DNA from: Batrachochytrium dendrobatidis JAM81
Taxonomy: Eukaryota > Chytridiomycota > Chytridiomycetes > Rhizophydiales
Length of the DNA stretch: 64,000 bases
NCBI RefSeq assembly: GCF_000203795.2
Contig: NW_006281113.1
Coordinates: 264,735 to 328,734, forward strand
Direction: 5' to 3'
Made by a program: the position numbers and the translations under genes. The notes beneath the pieces are model-generated. The model was given only the letters and a program-made list of their open reading frames with translations. It ran no database searches and had not been told where the DNA came from. Positions 1-10,905 of the stretch are shown here, one piece after another (the first letter of the stretch is position 1; each line of letters opens with the position of its first letter).

Positions 1-515
1 CAATAAGGATATCAATGTATAATAAACAGCCAATCTCATGTTTGGTGACAATTTCTGTTAGATTTACAGCTGTCTAGCTGATATTGTGGGCTCTGATAAC
101 CGATAATGCAATTCCATGAACATGGGGTTTGGTAGAGTTGGGTTTGAGGTATTGGCAGAAACTATACTTGGTTTATTTTTTTGGTGCAATCAGCCTATTC
201 CCGATGGCAGTCAATCGCTGTTGGATTGGGTGGACAATCCCACATGTGTCGATACCAATGGCTGTGAAAATATATCCATTCTACAGTATGACTCCTGATG
301 AGTTTTCCACTACATCTTATGACAATCATCAATCTTGTAGTGGATACAGTTGTCATGGATGACTTTCCAACTCAAATTAGTCATTTCTTGATTAAAATTC
401 CACTCATTGTAATTATATTTTCCATTTTTATATAAATTGTTTTTCAACTCGAATAAGCTTTCAAGACGCCCATTGCATCAAATTTATTATCTGCATAGTG
501 GACTCAATCTAGACT
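1..515. other. Left-edge intergenic stretch, no confident gene
   Basis: Two overlapping plus-strand open frames occur here, 116-298 (60 codons) and 129-362 (77 codons). Neither looks like a family I know, and they overlap in different frames, so at most one could be real. The segment from about 420 to 515 is AT-rich and probably holds the promoter of the transporter gene that starts at 516. The 3' end of a gene lying left of the window cannot be excluded. Confidence 0.4.
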
Positions 516-2331
516 ATGATACCATATCTACATTTTCGACCTTCATCAACTCCTAAAAAGCCACCAGATGGAAGGCAGCTTCTTTTTCACAGTGCCAAAA
601 TGCGAGCCCTGACACTTCTTACATCTTGCTTGGTTTTAATTTCTGCAGGAACGCTTTTCACATTCTCCTTATATTCTAAAGCTTTACGTTCACATTTTGG
701 ATATAGTTCGGCCGATGTCAATCTTATTGCGGGTGTTGGAAACACTGCTGTTTATCTTTCATTTCTTCTCGTTGGCCCCATATATGACCACTGGGGCTCA
801 ACCGTCACCATGATACTTGCATTTGTGACCTCTACAATTGGATACGGATGTGTTTGGGCAGCAATCAGTGGACATTTTTCTATTACAAGTGTAACCGTGC
901 TTTGCGTGCTATATTTTTTAATTGGTGTAAGCTCTACTGCTGCATACCTAGCAGTTGTGGGAATTAATATGATTAATTTTCCGCCGGAGCGCACTGGTCT
1001 TACACTTGGGATTTTACTGCTATTCTATGGTTTATCTGGCACAATCAACTCTCAGGTAAACCAAGTTTATTAGATTAATTGTTTCGAGGTGTTTGTAATG
1101 TGGTGATATACCAAACTCTATGAGCTTATTTATCAAAACAGCACTGCGCTCATCTCATGACATGCCATTATAATCTAACCTTTAGGTGTTTGCGGCATTT
1201 TATTCTGGCGGATCAAAAGAAGACGCGAGTGGTTATATTCTGTTTCTTTGGGTATCTCTGGCCATAATGAATGGCATTGGGTGTTTTACTATATTCCCAA
1301 CCCCATATGCCATGTGTGACTACCATCCAATTAAAAAGACTGGTTCTAGCACACCAAAATCACTTCAAGTTGCCCCTATAAACGGAATGAAAACCAATTC
1401 AAGTGAAGCTTCATTGCTGATGCCGGAACATTCGGCAAAAAGCTATAGCGCAACGTCTGAAAATAGTACGCTTTCTGCCAAAAGAGACATGATGGTTCCA
1501 CCTAGTAGCCATATTTCCGAGTCCATTTCGCCTTCGACAGCCGAAACCCTTCACCCAGAGTCTTTTTATCCACTACAGATCCTAAAATCAAAGTATTTTT
1601 GGATATACGCTTTGGTGTGCATTTGGCAACAGGGACTGACCTATGTCACGAACATTGGCACAATCATTGCTGCAGCAAGTGGTCCAACAGCTACCGCTGA
1701 TTCACTTGCTCGCGCCTGTGCACTTCACGTTACACTATTTTCAATAGGTCAAAGCATTGGTAGATTCTGCACTGGTGCAGTGTCTGATCTGGTCAAGACC
1801 AAGTACCATCATGACCGCACCATGTTATTGGTTGTTAGCGAAAGTGTGATTATTATATCGCATGCGTTTGTCGCGTTTATGGGGACATCATTGGTGGTGG
1901 TCCAGGGGGATGGTGTAGTGGTCACTACTGGGTTGCTATACTTTTGCACTATTGGGATTGGACTGGGATGGGGTTCTGCAGGCGCAATGTTTCCATCCAT
2001 TATCAAAGATTTATTTGGTACGGCGTTTTACGGAACAGCTTGTGGATTTGTCATGATGGCCGTTCCAGTTGGTGTTATTGTTTCCAATCTTGTGTTTGGA
2101 AATATGTATGATGCAGCTTTGCAAGCCCAACCGAAACTTCCTAATGGTGATCTATCCATAACTTGCTACGGATCACAATGCTTTACTGGGTCGTTTGGAA
2201 TCGCGTTGATTCTCCAGGCTATTCCAGTAATACTTGCTGTTGTCATGTACTACATGCGTACCAAGGAGGCTCATCGTCAAAGTATTTGCATAGCCAATCT
2301 GCCAGCCATTGTTGAAGAACCATCCCATTAA
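516..2331 (+). CDS. Major facilitator superfamily transporter (MCH1/NFD4-like)
   Basis: Two exons, 516-1055 and 1186-2331, joined across a 130-base GT-AG intron in phase 0, give 561 residues. Exon 1 carries about six hydrophobic spans (residues about 28-180). Exon 2 carries a long Ser-rich central loop (about 230-315) and six further spans, the 12-helix MFS plan. The sequence resembles the MCH1/nodulin-like (NFD4) branch of fungal monocarboxylate-like transporters; the substrate cannot be read from sequence. The first ATG at 516 adds about 28 residues before the first helix; a second in-frame ATG at 600 (MRALTLL) is an alternative start. The gene converges on the Cuz1-like gene with only 63 bases between stop codons. 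Family call strong, subfamily tentative. Confidence 0.85.
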
Positions 2332-2394
2332 AACTAGATCCATTCTAACCAACTCGAGCATTTATTGTTCAATTGAGGGTAAATAAGATTAGAG

Positions 2395-3479
2395 TCATGT
2401 TTCGGGAATGTTTGATACGTCGATACACGCTTCATGAGATCTATCGAGAACAATGCATTGGCCCTGACTCAGTACTTTTGATTTTAACAGATCTTGAAGC
2501 GATTTGTCATTGGGTAGCCGATTGCCAGTTTTACCATGAAACAAACCCAAAGGTGGACCACTACTGGCAATATTATTGGTATTTTTCACATTAGCCTTGG
2601 AGGCAACCAAATCAAGAAGCCGTCCAATCACTGTATTTGAGTGATAAAACACTCCCATTGAAGTACGGAGCTCCGTAGAGTAGCATAAGAGGTATACACG
2701 GTTTTCAGGAAGAATTTTTGTATCGCCTGTAGCATGCATCTTGAGTTTGATGAGCGAAACAGCTGGATTGAGTTTTTTAGAATTCGCTTTGGGTTGATTC
2801 AGTGTGTTGGGAGTGGTGCAGTTAGATGCAGGCATTTTGGACAAGGTTTGAGAGACAAATGCCTTGATACGTGCTTGCTCCTCAAGTTTGTTGGCAGCAG
2901 ACTGAGCAATCGATGGGCAGTTGTGAGATGATTTGTGACGGTGAGCTAAACAGAACTTATTGGTGCAAGATGGACAGACTACACCCCATAGCTCAGCAGT
3001 GGAACAGCCATCAAAACTGCAAGATATTTTTGCAGATGTAAGCACATTGTCCAATTCCTTTGGACATGATGCCTCAATGTGTCGATTCAAGATCTGCTGG
3101 CTATCAATGTCTGTTGTTTCAGTATCTGTGCTATACTTGTCTTGGTGGATACGTTGCGAACACTTTGGACATACCAAATACGAACTAGTCTGCAGGAAAC
3201 GACGGTATTCAAAGTGAGCCAGTATAGTGGATTAGTTTTAATGCAGTACATTACAGACCAGTCCAACCTAGATAAACCAAACCTGGCCAGTAGATATGCA
3301 TCCGTGGGTGTCAGGAAACCTATGGGCAGGACAATAAGCACACTGACATGTTTGGCAGACAAATGGTAAAAAGTCTAGAAATAAACCAGTCAGTTGTTTG
3401 AATGCAAATGCAGGAGTAGAAATCAGCGCATACCTAGTTTATTGCACAGAGCTAATGAACAATTGAGGCCGTAGTTCAT
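2395..3479 (-). CDS. CUZ1: AN1-type zinc finger / ubiquitin-like protein, Cuz1 (ZFAND1) homologue
   Basis: Exons 3479-3434, 3374-3283 and 3189-2395 join in frame to 310 residues. Residues 1-45 form a first AN1 zinc finger, including the LDFLPFVC core split by intron 1. A second AN1 finger lies near residues 100-140 (C-x4-C spacing, then CPSCTNKFCLAHRHKSSHNC). The last ~100 residues resemble the ubiquitin-like domain of Cuz1. In yeast and animals this family bridges Cdc48/p97 and the proteasome, especially under arsenite stress or at stress granules. The order AN1-AN1-UBL and the length match Cuz1/ZFAND1. The small first exon of 46 bases was found by matching the N-terminal Cys pattern, and phases close exactly. 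Confidence 0.85.
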
Positions 3480-4138
3480 GTGAAATGGAAAAGTGTCGAT
3501 GCAACCAGATGGCCAGTTTCATGAAATAATTTCCACCAATTTACTGAGTGTGTTCTTTGAACTCTCTAGTCCAAAGTCATAGTTTGTATTATGATGGACA
3601 ATATGGAAAAGCAACAATGCAAGTGGTTTATTTTATGTCAATATAGTTGTAAAAGTGAGATTATAATTCAAATGTCAATATTATTTGTTGAATCCCACAA
3701 TAGATAAAAAATATAAATATTCACATTTATATAGCAAATCAAATCACAGATTTACTCGTTGGGTACAGTCGCGTGTGCCTGTAACCGAAGCCGGGACTGG
3801 GATATGAATGTACGCGCTGTGGAATTTCGGGCCTTGGTTGTTCTTCGGAACAGTTTGGTCTTGCAGAGAGTCAGTCCATGATGAACTTTGAGTTCAACAT
3901 TGGCACTCTTGCGGAAGCAGGGTGTCGAGGTTGTTAAAGAGCTGTGGAAAGCGTGAGGCTAGAAATAGAGCAGCGAAAAGCAGCCGCTTGAAGTGGTGTT
4001 GCGGATAGCTGGCTTGAGAGATTCGCCTTGGCTTGCCACGTCGAGTATCAGACTTCCATCCCTTTTTTTGTTTAATCCAAAACCAACTCAACTTGACAAT
4101 CATTTTTATTTCAAAAAACTAAAGCAGGAGACTTTTTT
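3480..4138. other. Intergenic, with an unassigned GC-richer open frame
   Basis: Between the Cuz1-like start and the Aurora stop. The AT-rich part 3480-3750 shows nothing I recognise. From about 3752 to 4080 the composition becomes clearly less AT-rich. A minus-strand frame runs open from 3958 to a stop at 3752-3754 (68 residues, basic, no Met), preceded immediately by TTTCTAG, which could be a splice acceptor. I could not connect it to a convincing first exon or to a known family. It may be a terminal exon, a decayed gene or a non-coding RNA. Confidence 0.3.
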
Positions 4139-5701
4139 TTATTTAGATTCGACAACAGTCGTAATATGCTTCACAATCCACGGATGTTGAATAACAGATT
4201 CCAGCGGCATGCGATTGTTGGGATCTCTTTGAAGTAGCTAATTCAACCAAACAAAGAAATCAGCATCTTCAAATGGCTTTGTAATGTCACCATATAAAAA
4301 TTACCTTGACAATCAGATCCTTGGCTTCTGGACTGATATAGTCGGGCACATGAAGATCAACTTTGGCAATACGCCGATAGGTTTCCTTGTAAGACCTCTG
4401 ATCTTCAAATGGAGGTACGCCAACCAAAAATTCGTAGCAGAGGACTCCAAGCGACCATAGATCTACTTTTTCATTGTGATCCTTGCCTTCAACCATCTCT
4501 GGCGGTAGATAGTCCAATGTACCACAGAGTGTTTGACGTCTTGCATTAGGTGCATGCACTGACCATCCAAAATCGGCAATCTTAAGCTCACCCTTGAGTC
4601 CCAGCAACAGGTTTTCTAAATATAGCAATTACGAGTCAAGACAGAGTATGAACAAGTCTGGCCTGAAATTTGGATAACATATCTTACCAGGTTTGATATC
4701 ACGATGAATAACATGCTTGCGATGTAAATACGCAAGTGCATTGGCCATTTGTGAAATGTACTATCAAGTAGTATCGCAATCAGCAAATTAAATATTAAAA
4801 TAAACAACTCTGTCCAAATATAAATCGTTATTGAATCGGATCAACTGTTTGGATTTCCTACCTTGGCAGCCTGAGGTTCAGGAAAACGAGTAAGCTTGCG
4901 CAACTGCTTGTACATTTCGCCCTGGGCAGCAAACTCCAAAATTAAATAGACTCGTTTGCTATCGTAAAAATACCCATATAAACGAAGAATGTTGGGATGT
5001 CGGAGATGACTTTGAATTTCAATCTCACGCCGTAGTTGCTTTTCGACTTTAGCTTCTGATAGTTCAGATTTGAAGAGAATTTTGAGAGCAACGACATATC
5101 CGGAATGCTTCTCGCGAGCAAGATAAACTCGACCAAATTTCCCTTTACCAAGTGGACGACCTACATCAAAATCGGATAAAGACCATTTGCGCTGATCTGG
5201 GTCTGGCACACCGGGTTTCTATACATTCGTCAATCAAGAGCAATGCGATTTAAACTGTAGTTAAGTTTCATATGTATGTTGATGTGGTTTTAAGAAAAAG
5301 TTGGAAATCATGCTCAACAGTCTATTACCTGTCGAGTCCGCTCTTGATCAACTGTTGCAGCAAGTTGAGGATGCAGTTTGAGGGTATCTGGCTTGGAAGA
5401 CTCTGACTTGTGCTTATCACTAGTAGGCTAGATATCATCCCATTGACAATGCATGATACCAGATTGTAATGCATGGGTCAGTAAATGGAACATATCCAGC
5501 CACGTTCACAAGTACAAACAGGTGAAATCTGTAATGTCCTACTATAGTATTTTCTTTGTCAGTCACTTCAATTGCTTTAAGTTGGCGCTCTAAAGACCCA
5601 ACCGCAGCTAGATGCTGTTGAAGTTTTGTATTTACAGAAGACTGTGACTTTATCTGTACTTGGACAGGCGGGCGACCATGGACAGTATAGCTAGTAGCCA
5701 T
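4139..5701 (-). CDS. Aurora/Ipl1-family mitotic serine/threonine kinase
   Basis: Six exons (5701-5543, 5427-5329, 5218-4862, 4760-4688, 4615-4305, 4237-4139) close to 365 residues. A short N-terminal tail (about 1-100) is followed by the kinase domain: glycine loop [12 protein letters not shown] near residue 110, HRDIKPEN spanning the exon 4-5 junction, DFGWS with Asp about 244, and the Aurora-type activation loop [21 protein letters not shown] and [11 protein letters not shown] are diagnostic of Aurora kinases. The enzyme phosphorylates kinetochore and chromosomal-passenger substrates to correct microtubule attachment and drive cytokinesis. Only one such gene is seen here, as in most fungi. 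All introns are 61-124 bases with GT-AG ends. Confidence 0.95.
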
Positions 5702-6009
5702 GCCTACTTTTTTTAAACTATAACCTGATGAGTGGGTTTCTTGAAAAGCGTTGGTCCGTTACAATAGCCAAACACTGAGCTTCAATGGTGCTAAGAACAG
5801 TGGAAAGAATTGTACGAATTTTGGATAGTTTACAACATAAAAATTCGGACATTGGCAGCAAAAGTATGCCCAATTATTGCATTGTTGAAGATTGAAATTT
5901 GATTATTCTTTATTGTGTTGATGGGACTCGTTTGTAGTCGATCATCTTGGAAATGTAATAATCAGCAGAGCACAAATAGATCTTGAATTTCCTGCAATGG
6001 TATTGGGCT

Positions 6010-7531
6010 TTATTCCAGACAAAGCTCAAATACATCATTAAATACGCTATCAAGATTCATCCCGCCTACAAGACACATCTTTCGCGTAAAAGTACTAGGA
6101 TCGCAGCTAGTATGCAGAGGCACTGGAATAGCACATGCATCATGATCAATCCGAGAACCTGGAGTATCATGTGGTAGAAATGCTGGATACTCTTTACGCC
6201 ACGTCCATGTATCTATCCAGTAGATTTTAAAAACATCATAAGCACCACGATTGACAAGAATAACAATGTGGATGTTCAAACCCAAACCATGATTTACCAA
6301 CCTGTCGAAAGAATATATACTTCGTCTGTGACAGTCAGCTGTGTGCGATTTACCAAACCTCCAAATATCACAATATCGGTACCCATTACAGTTGCAGAAT
6401 GTGCACTCCGTCCATCAGGTCGCTGTCCAGATACATTGGGTTTAAACCAAGTATACTTTTCTATAGATTTTGATCCAAAACTATGCATCAATAAAAGAAC
6501 CAATAATCCAACATTGACAATACAAAGACGTGATTCACTAAATACAGCATACCTGTGTCAAACACCCATAGATCGTCATAGTGTTTCCATTTAGACATGC
6601 CACCAAACATGATTACGTTTTTTCCAACAGCGCTCAGAGTATGTCCGAGTCGAGATTCGGGAACCATTTCGTCGTGTCCACCAGCACCAGGATGCACAAC
6701 AATCCACACCATATGATCCATATCCAAGCAGTGCATGCAGTCATCTTCAACAGGAACATCCTGATGCATACCTCCACCGAATATGTAAATGCGGTCATGA
6801 GGAACATGGTCATCTACAGCACTGGACGTGCGTATACGTGCAACTGTATGAAGTGTACGCGCAGTGGGTGGGTGTTGCGAGATACTTTGAGCATGAACCT
6901 GCTCCCACCTGCGCTGTTTAAGATCAAAACTCCAAATATCATTCATTGGACCTTCAGATGCTCCTCCAAAAAGAATCACCAAACGTTCCTGAGAATTGCC
7001 CCATTTCTCAGATCTGGCCATACATGCCGCATGTTCATATCTTGGCAAAGGTGTCGTTGACATTGTAGATTCTAACAGGTTTGTCCATATATACGTTGCT
7101 ACACATGCATGTTCAAGTTGAAAGTATTCAAGGTTGGATTAGTTGTTCAGTTTGAGTATTCACGATGTGTATAGTTTGTCAGTCTTATTCCAATCCAGAC
7201 ATGGAACATTGCTTGTATAGTCAGGGTTAAATCAATGCATTAGTATGGCTTGAAAGTAGATGTCACAGTGCTTACTTAGATCCAGACTAAACAGAGTGTT
7301 GTAATATCCGTCCTCTGTGCTGGCTCCGCCAAAAATCAGAGCACAAGGACTGCCATCGCCTGTACATAATGTCACTGTATGGCCTGCACGGGGAGCAGGC
7401 AGGACCGAGGGGGTAGCAGTATGATTAATACAAGTTGATACAGCAACCCAGGTGCTGTGAGTACCGCTGTTTCTGTCTACCTTTTTAAAAGGCTCTGTAG
7501 CCAGCACATTGGTATCAACATCTGAAATCAT
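6010..7531 (-). CDS. Kelch-repeat beta-propeller protein (RABEPK-like)
   Basis: Four exons (7531-7276, 7071-6553, 6460-6302, 6212-6010) give 378 residues made almost wholly of kelch repeats. Repeated motifs include PRAGHTVTL...FGGAS, PRYEHAA...LFGGAS, ESRLGHTLSAVGKNVIMFGG and DGRSAHSATVMGTDIVIFGG. That implies a five- to six-bladed propeller with no added catalytic domain. The length and lack of other domains resemble Rab9 effector p40 (RABEPK) and similar fungal kelch proteins; function would be protein-protein scaffolding. The start at 7531 is the first ATG of the open frame. A 308-base intergenic gap separates it from Aurora downstream. Confidence 0.85.
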
Positions 7532-7754
7532 GTTTGGATTATAATAAACTGGTTGCAAGCCAGCTTTCTGTTTTTATATTAATCCAAGTGTCAACTCAGA
7601 CTCGCTATCATGCAAATCTATTACAAAACAACTATTCCATTCGCAAAACAGACAACCATCAACACAAAACGATCTTCATTCAATAGTTCATAGCGTAGGT
7701 TTCTGCTGAATACAAAATACTTGCAACTGACAAGTATTAACCTCGAATGCTTGT

Positions 7755-9218
7755 TCAGATACGCAGAATAAGCTTTCCAGTGGTCGACCCACTTTCCAGA
7801 TCCGTATGAGCCAATGGACAGTCCACAAGATCATATATCTTGTGGATATGCGTCGACACCTTATCAAAATAACTGTTAAATGGACAAACTGCAACAAAAT
7901 AGTGTTTGGTTTAAGATACTTACTTTTTTGTTCTTGACAAGATCAATCAGCTCCTTTGCAACTATATAATGTAATGCAGTATTGAGTTTCCAACTCATAA
8001 ACGTGCCATCAAACAATTGGTTACAAAAAGCTACTTACGGCTTTGGAATTCTTCCTCTGTTGAAACAAGCTGAAAAAGAGAAGGTCGCATAAGACGAACT
8101 TGTTTAGGACCTAGCTTCATAATATCAATCGGATCCACTTTTCCTGATGCGTTTCCAAATGAAAGCATAGATCCGAGTTTACGCACACACGCTAACGAAG
8201 TATCAAATGATGATTTTCCAACACCATCAAATACAACATGAACACCTGCAATTGGATGTGATGGCATGCAGTAAGTATAGAGCAGTAATGGAAATGCAGC
8301 AATAAACGGATTGATTTAATCAAGCAACATGAATAGTACCTTGGCCATTGGTAATCTCCATTACTCTAGCATGAATATCTTCGGTCGAGTACGTAATAAC
8401 ATGATCCGCTCCAGCCGTTTTGGCCAACTGGGCTTTTTCAGCAGATGAAGTAATACCAATGACGATTGCACCAATATTTTTACAAATCTGAACCAACATC
8501 TGACCAGTACCACCAGCGGCAGCCTAAAGGATCAAGACTGTAAATAAACAATTCGACTATTGACAGACCAAGACTGGGTACTCACATAAACAAGAGCAAA
8601 CTCTCCCGGTTGAACTTTGTGAGCGATGCGAGATAATGCCATGGCAGTAAGTCCTTGCAACAGCAACGATGCACCAGCTTCCAGCGAGATTTCACTGGGA
8701 AGATGAACAGCATAACCTAGTTTACATGGTAGTGAATATGACGTGAACCAGCGACTAAATCTATGATCGTTGCAACTACATAACACTATGCATAAGATGA
8801 CCACGAGCATTACCTGCCGAAACAGTGCTATATTCTGCATAACAAGATGGAGAAAGATGAGCAACTGAATCGCCTACTTTAAAAGTAGTGACGTTTTCTC
8901 CAACAGCCTCGACAAGTCCAGTTGCTTCTCTAATTAAAAGTGGTATACGCACATCAATACACTTGGATCGACAATAGTCTAAATGCTTGAATCAGCACCA
9001 ATAGAAGCAATCACTTGCCTGCCAGGAGTGTATGGCAAAGGAACTTTGTAAAGTCCAGAACGATGATAAGTATCAATAAAGTTGACACCAGCAAAAGAGT
9101 TCTTGACAAGGATATGACCAGCAGCCAAAGGAAGAGTGGGTTTTGGAATATGTTTGGAGAGAACCAGCATGCTGGGAGCACCTATCTGACTAATCTGGAT
9201 TGCTTTCATAGTAGCCAT
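7755..9218 (-). CDS. NADPH:quinone oxidoreductase (zeta-crystallin type, MDR family)
   Basis: Seven exons (9218-9019, 8929-8814, 8716-8586, 8523-8340, 8245-8039, 7961-7924, 7859-7755) give 326 residues, the usual length of quinone oxidoreductases. The N-terminal half has the GroES-like fold (KNSFAGVNFIDTYHRSGLY). The nucleotide fold has AAAGGTGQMLVQICK, and the C-terminus has the family ending (TTGKLILRI). Such enzymes reduce quinones with NADPH; no catalytic zinc ligands are seen, as expected for this branch. Intron 1 uses a GC donor (CAG|GCAAGTG at 9018), and only that splice keeps the frame and yields the expected PGREATGLVEAVGE. Alternative starts at 9230 and 9209 are in frame; 9218 best fits family length. 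Confidence 0.92.
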
Positions 9219-10905
9219 TGTCTTGATCAAGTTGATTTGTATGCAATCGAGGAAAAGCTACTCAACTCTTGTAATATCTTGAAATTCATAATTGCTTGGG
9301 ATTATCTTGAATCGATCCAAAACTACATTCAAGTATACAAAAATAGTTATTTTTGATACTTGGTCGACTGTAAACTCGCAGTTATTGCCTAATTGAGGTC
9401 TCGGATATATTCAGTGAATAAGCTATCGAAGCAATTCAAGTCTTATTGCACTGTAAACATATTGAGTTTTAATCAGCCTCCTCGTGGTCGGTCACAAAAA
9501 AGTAAAGCTTAGACACGGTTCTGCATGCACATCTCTGTGGCTGCCTTTTAGCTTATAGACGCTAATTACAAAAATAGATTTCATCCATCAAACCATGTAT
9601 CCAATGGATCGGTACCACTCATCTTATTACAAAGCATACACCGCATTCTACTGCAGAATAAATCATGCATCAGTATTACAAATGGATGATTTGCACAAGT
9701 GTAAAAAAGCTTATTCTCGACCATCTACTAAACATGATTCCTTTAATAAAATATATAGAATCATCAAAATTAGTCATTTGGAAACCAGCAACTGTTCACT
9801 AGAGAGAGCCATAGGGAATGCCACAATTGCTTCGACAGATTCAAAGCAATTCTGGCATCCTAATTATGTGATGAAACAATAGTACACAGGATTGCAGCAA
9901 TCCTTTGAAAACAGCTATTCGGTTGGTTGAATTAAGTCGTATTCATGTAGAACAAAGCACTGGTTAGACAAATGCTCACATTACAATCCAGTCCATCTTC
10001 GACTTTTTTGATACAAACCAAACATTGCAATATCAACTGAATGCATAGATACAACTGTTGCGTTTTTAAACCGTGAAATCGTTGTTCAACTGGATCGCGA
10101 ACGTATCTGCAATGTTTAGATACAGGGATTGTGGATGTTGGCAAAATTGAAACAGCTGAGCACAGTATCTGGCTTACACTTGATGATCGTACAATGTATG
10201 ACTGTACCAAAAAAGGGGATAATGAATTTAAAATTGTAGTTTTGACTAAAACCATAATGGATATTGTATGAGAAGCGGTGCGGTCAATGCAAGATAGATA
10301 CAAAGATACTCCATTTTACATGAATGTGGTTGTAAGTGGAATGCTTAATCTATTTTTCCATTGACCATATGATATAGCATATACTTTTTATTAGTTACTC
10401 TTAGTCATGTCATTGCTTGCAATACTTTGGATTTCAAATAGCATCGGATTCAGGTATATATTTTTGAATACAGCACCATAACAGCCTCTGTGGCTTTTGC
10501 AAATAGTATCATCTAAAAGTATCCCGCTAATACGCCAAACATAGTCAGATGAGATCGCTTCTATGCCACTTGTTTAGTGTGCCAATCTTATCTATTAGGT
10601 GCCATCGTCACGGCAACTGGAAGAAGCTCGACTAACCCCACCTTCGCATTCTCAATTCCATCAAACACAAGAATACTTTCAAGCAGGACAGTCGAAAATA
10701 ACTCTCAAGCCACCCAAACTTGAGCAAATATTTCCCAATTTTATCAGCTTTTGGATTGCCACCGTTGCCACCACTGCTCGCATCTCGCCTAGTTGCTCGT
10801 CAATAAGATGGAGCGTTATTTCCCCATTTTTGTTATCCACCAAACTGTGTCTGCCTCTTATTACCTAGAATTTAGTTGCATATTGTCAATTGATCTGCTA
10901 TAGAA
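9219..10905. other. Long AT-rich intergenic region containing dispersed repeat copy A
   Basis: Shared upstream region of the divergent quinone oxidoreductase and NDT80-type genes. Apart from the repeat at 9936-10332, I see only short open frames, at 9595-9882 and 10599-10868 on the plus strand, with no family resemblance and AT-rich composition; I do not call them genes. The segment 10590-10905 is less AT-rich and probably contains the 5' leader of the NDT80-type gene. Confidence 0.5.
9936..10332 (-). repeat. Dispersed repeat, copy A (MITE-like, inverted to copy B)
   Basis: The 9936-10137 part is the reverse complement of 13156-13356 with about 11 substitutions and one indel over ~200 bases. 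The left end reads GTCGTATTCATGTAGAAC; near 10313-10332 the sequence ends in ACATGAATGTGGTTG, an imperfect inverted match to that left end. Parts further right (for example around 10187-10205 and 10291-10306) also match copy C at 53.9-54.4 kb. No transposase is visible, so it looks like a non-autonomous element or its remnant. The exact right end is uncertain. Confidence 0.6.

Noticed and set aside
116..362. Two overlapping short plus-strand open frames at the left edge
   Set aside because: They overlap in different frames, have no recognisable motif and lie in likely promoter or 3' flank DNA.
3894..4103. 69-codon minus frame in the GC-richer island
   Set aside because: Composition suggests some signal, but this frame has no known motif and a different frame gives the longer terminal open stretch; reported only as an unassigned patch.
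6581..7060. 159-codon plus frame opposite the kelch gene
   Set aside because: Antisense shadow of a well-supported kelch exon.
9595..9882. 95-codon plus frame upstream of the quinone oxidoreductase
   Set aside because: AT-rich, no family features, no coding-like composition.
9932..10303. 123-codon minus frame similar to the plus frame at 13031-13366
   Set aside because: The similarity is explained by repeat copies A and B. Differences change amino acids freely (Phe/Ser, Glu/Gly, Thr/Val), so no protein constraint is visible.
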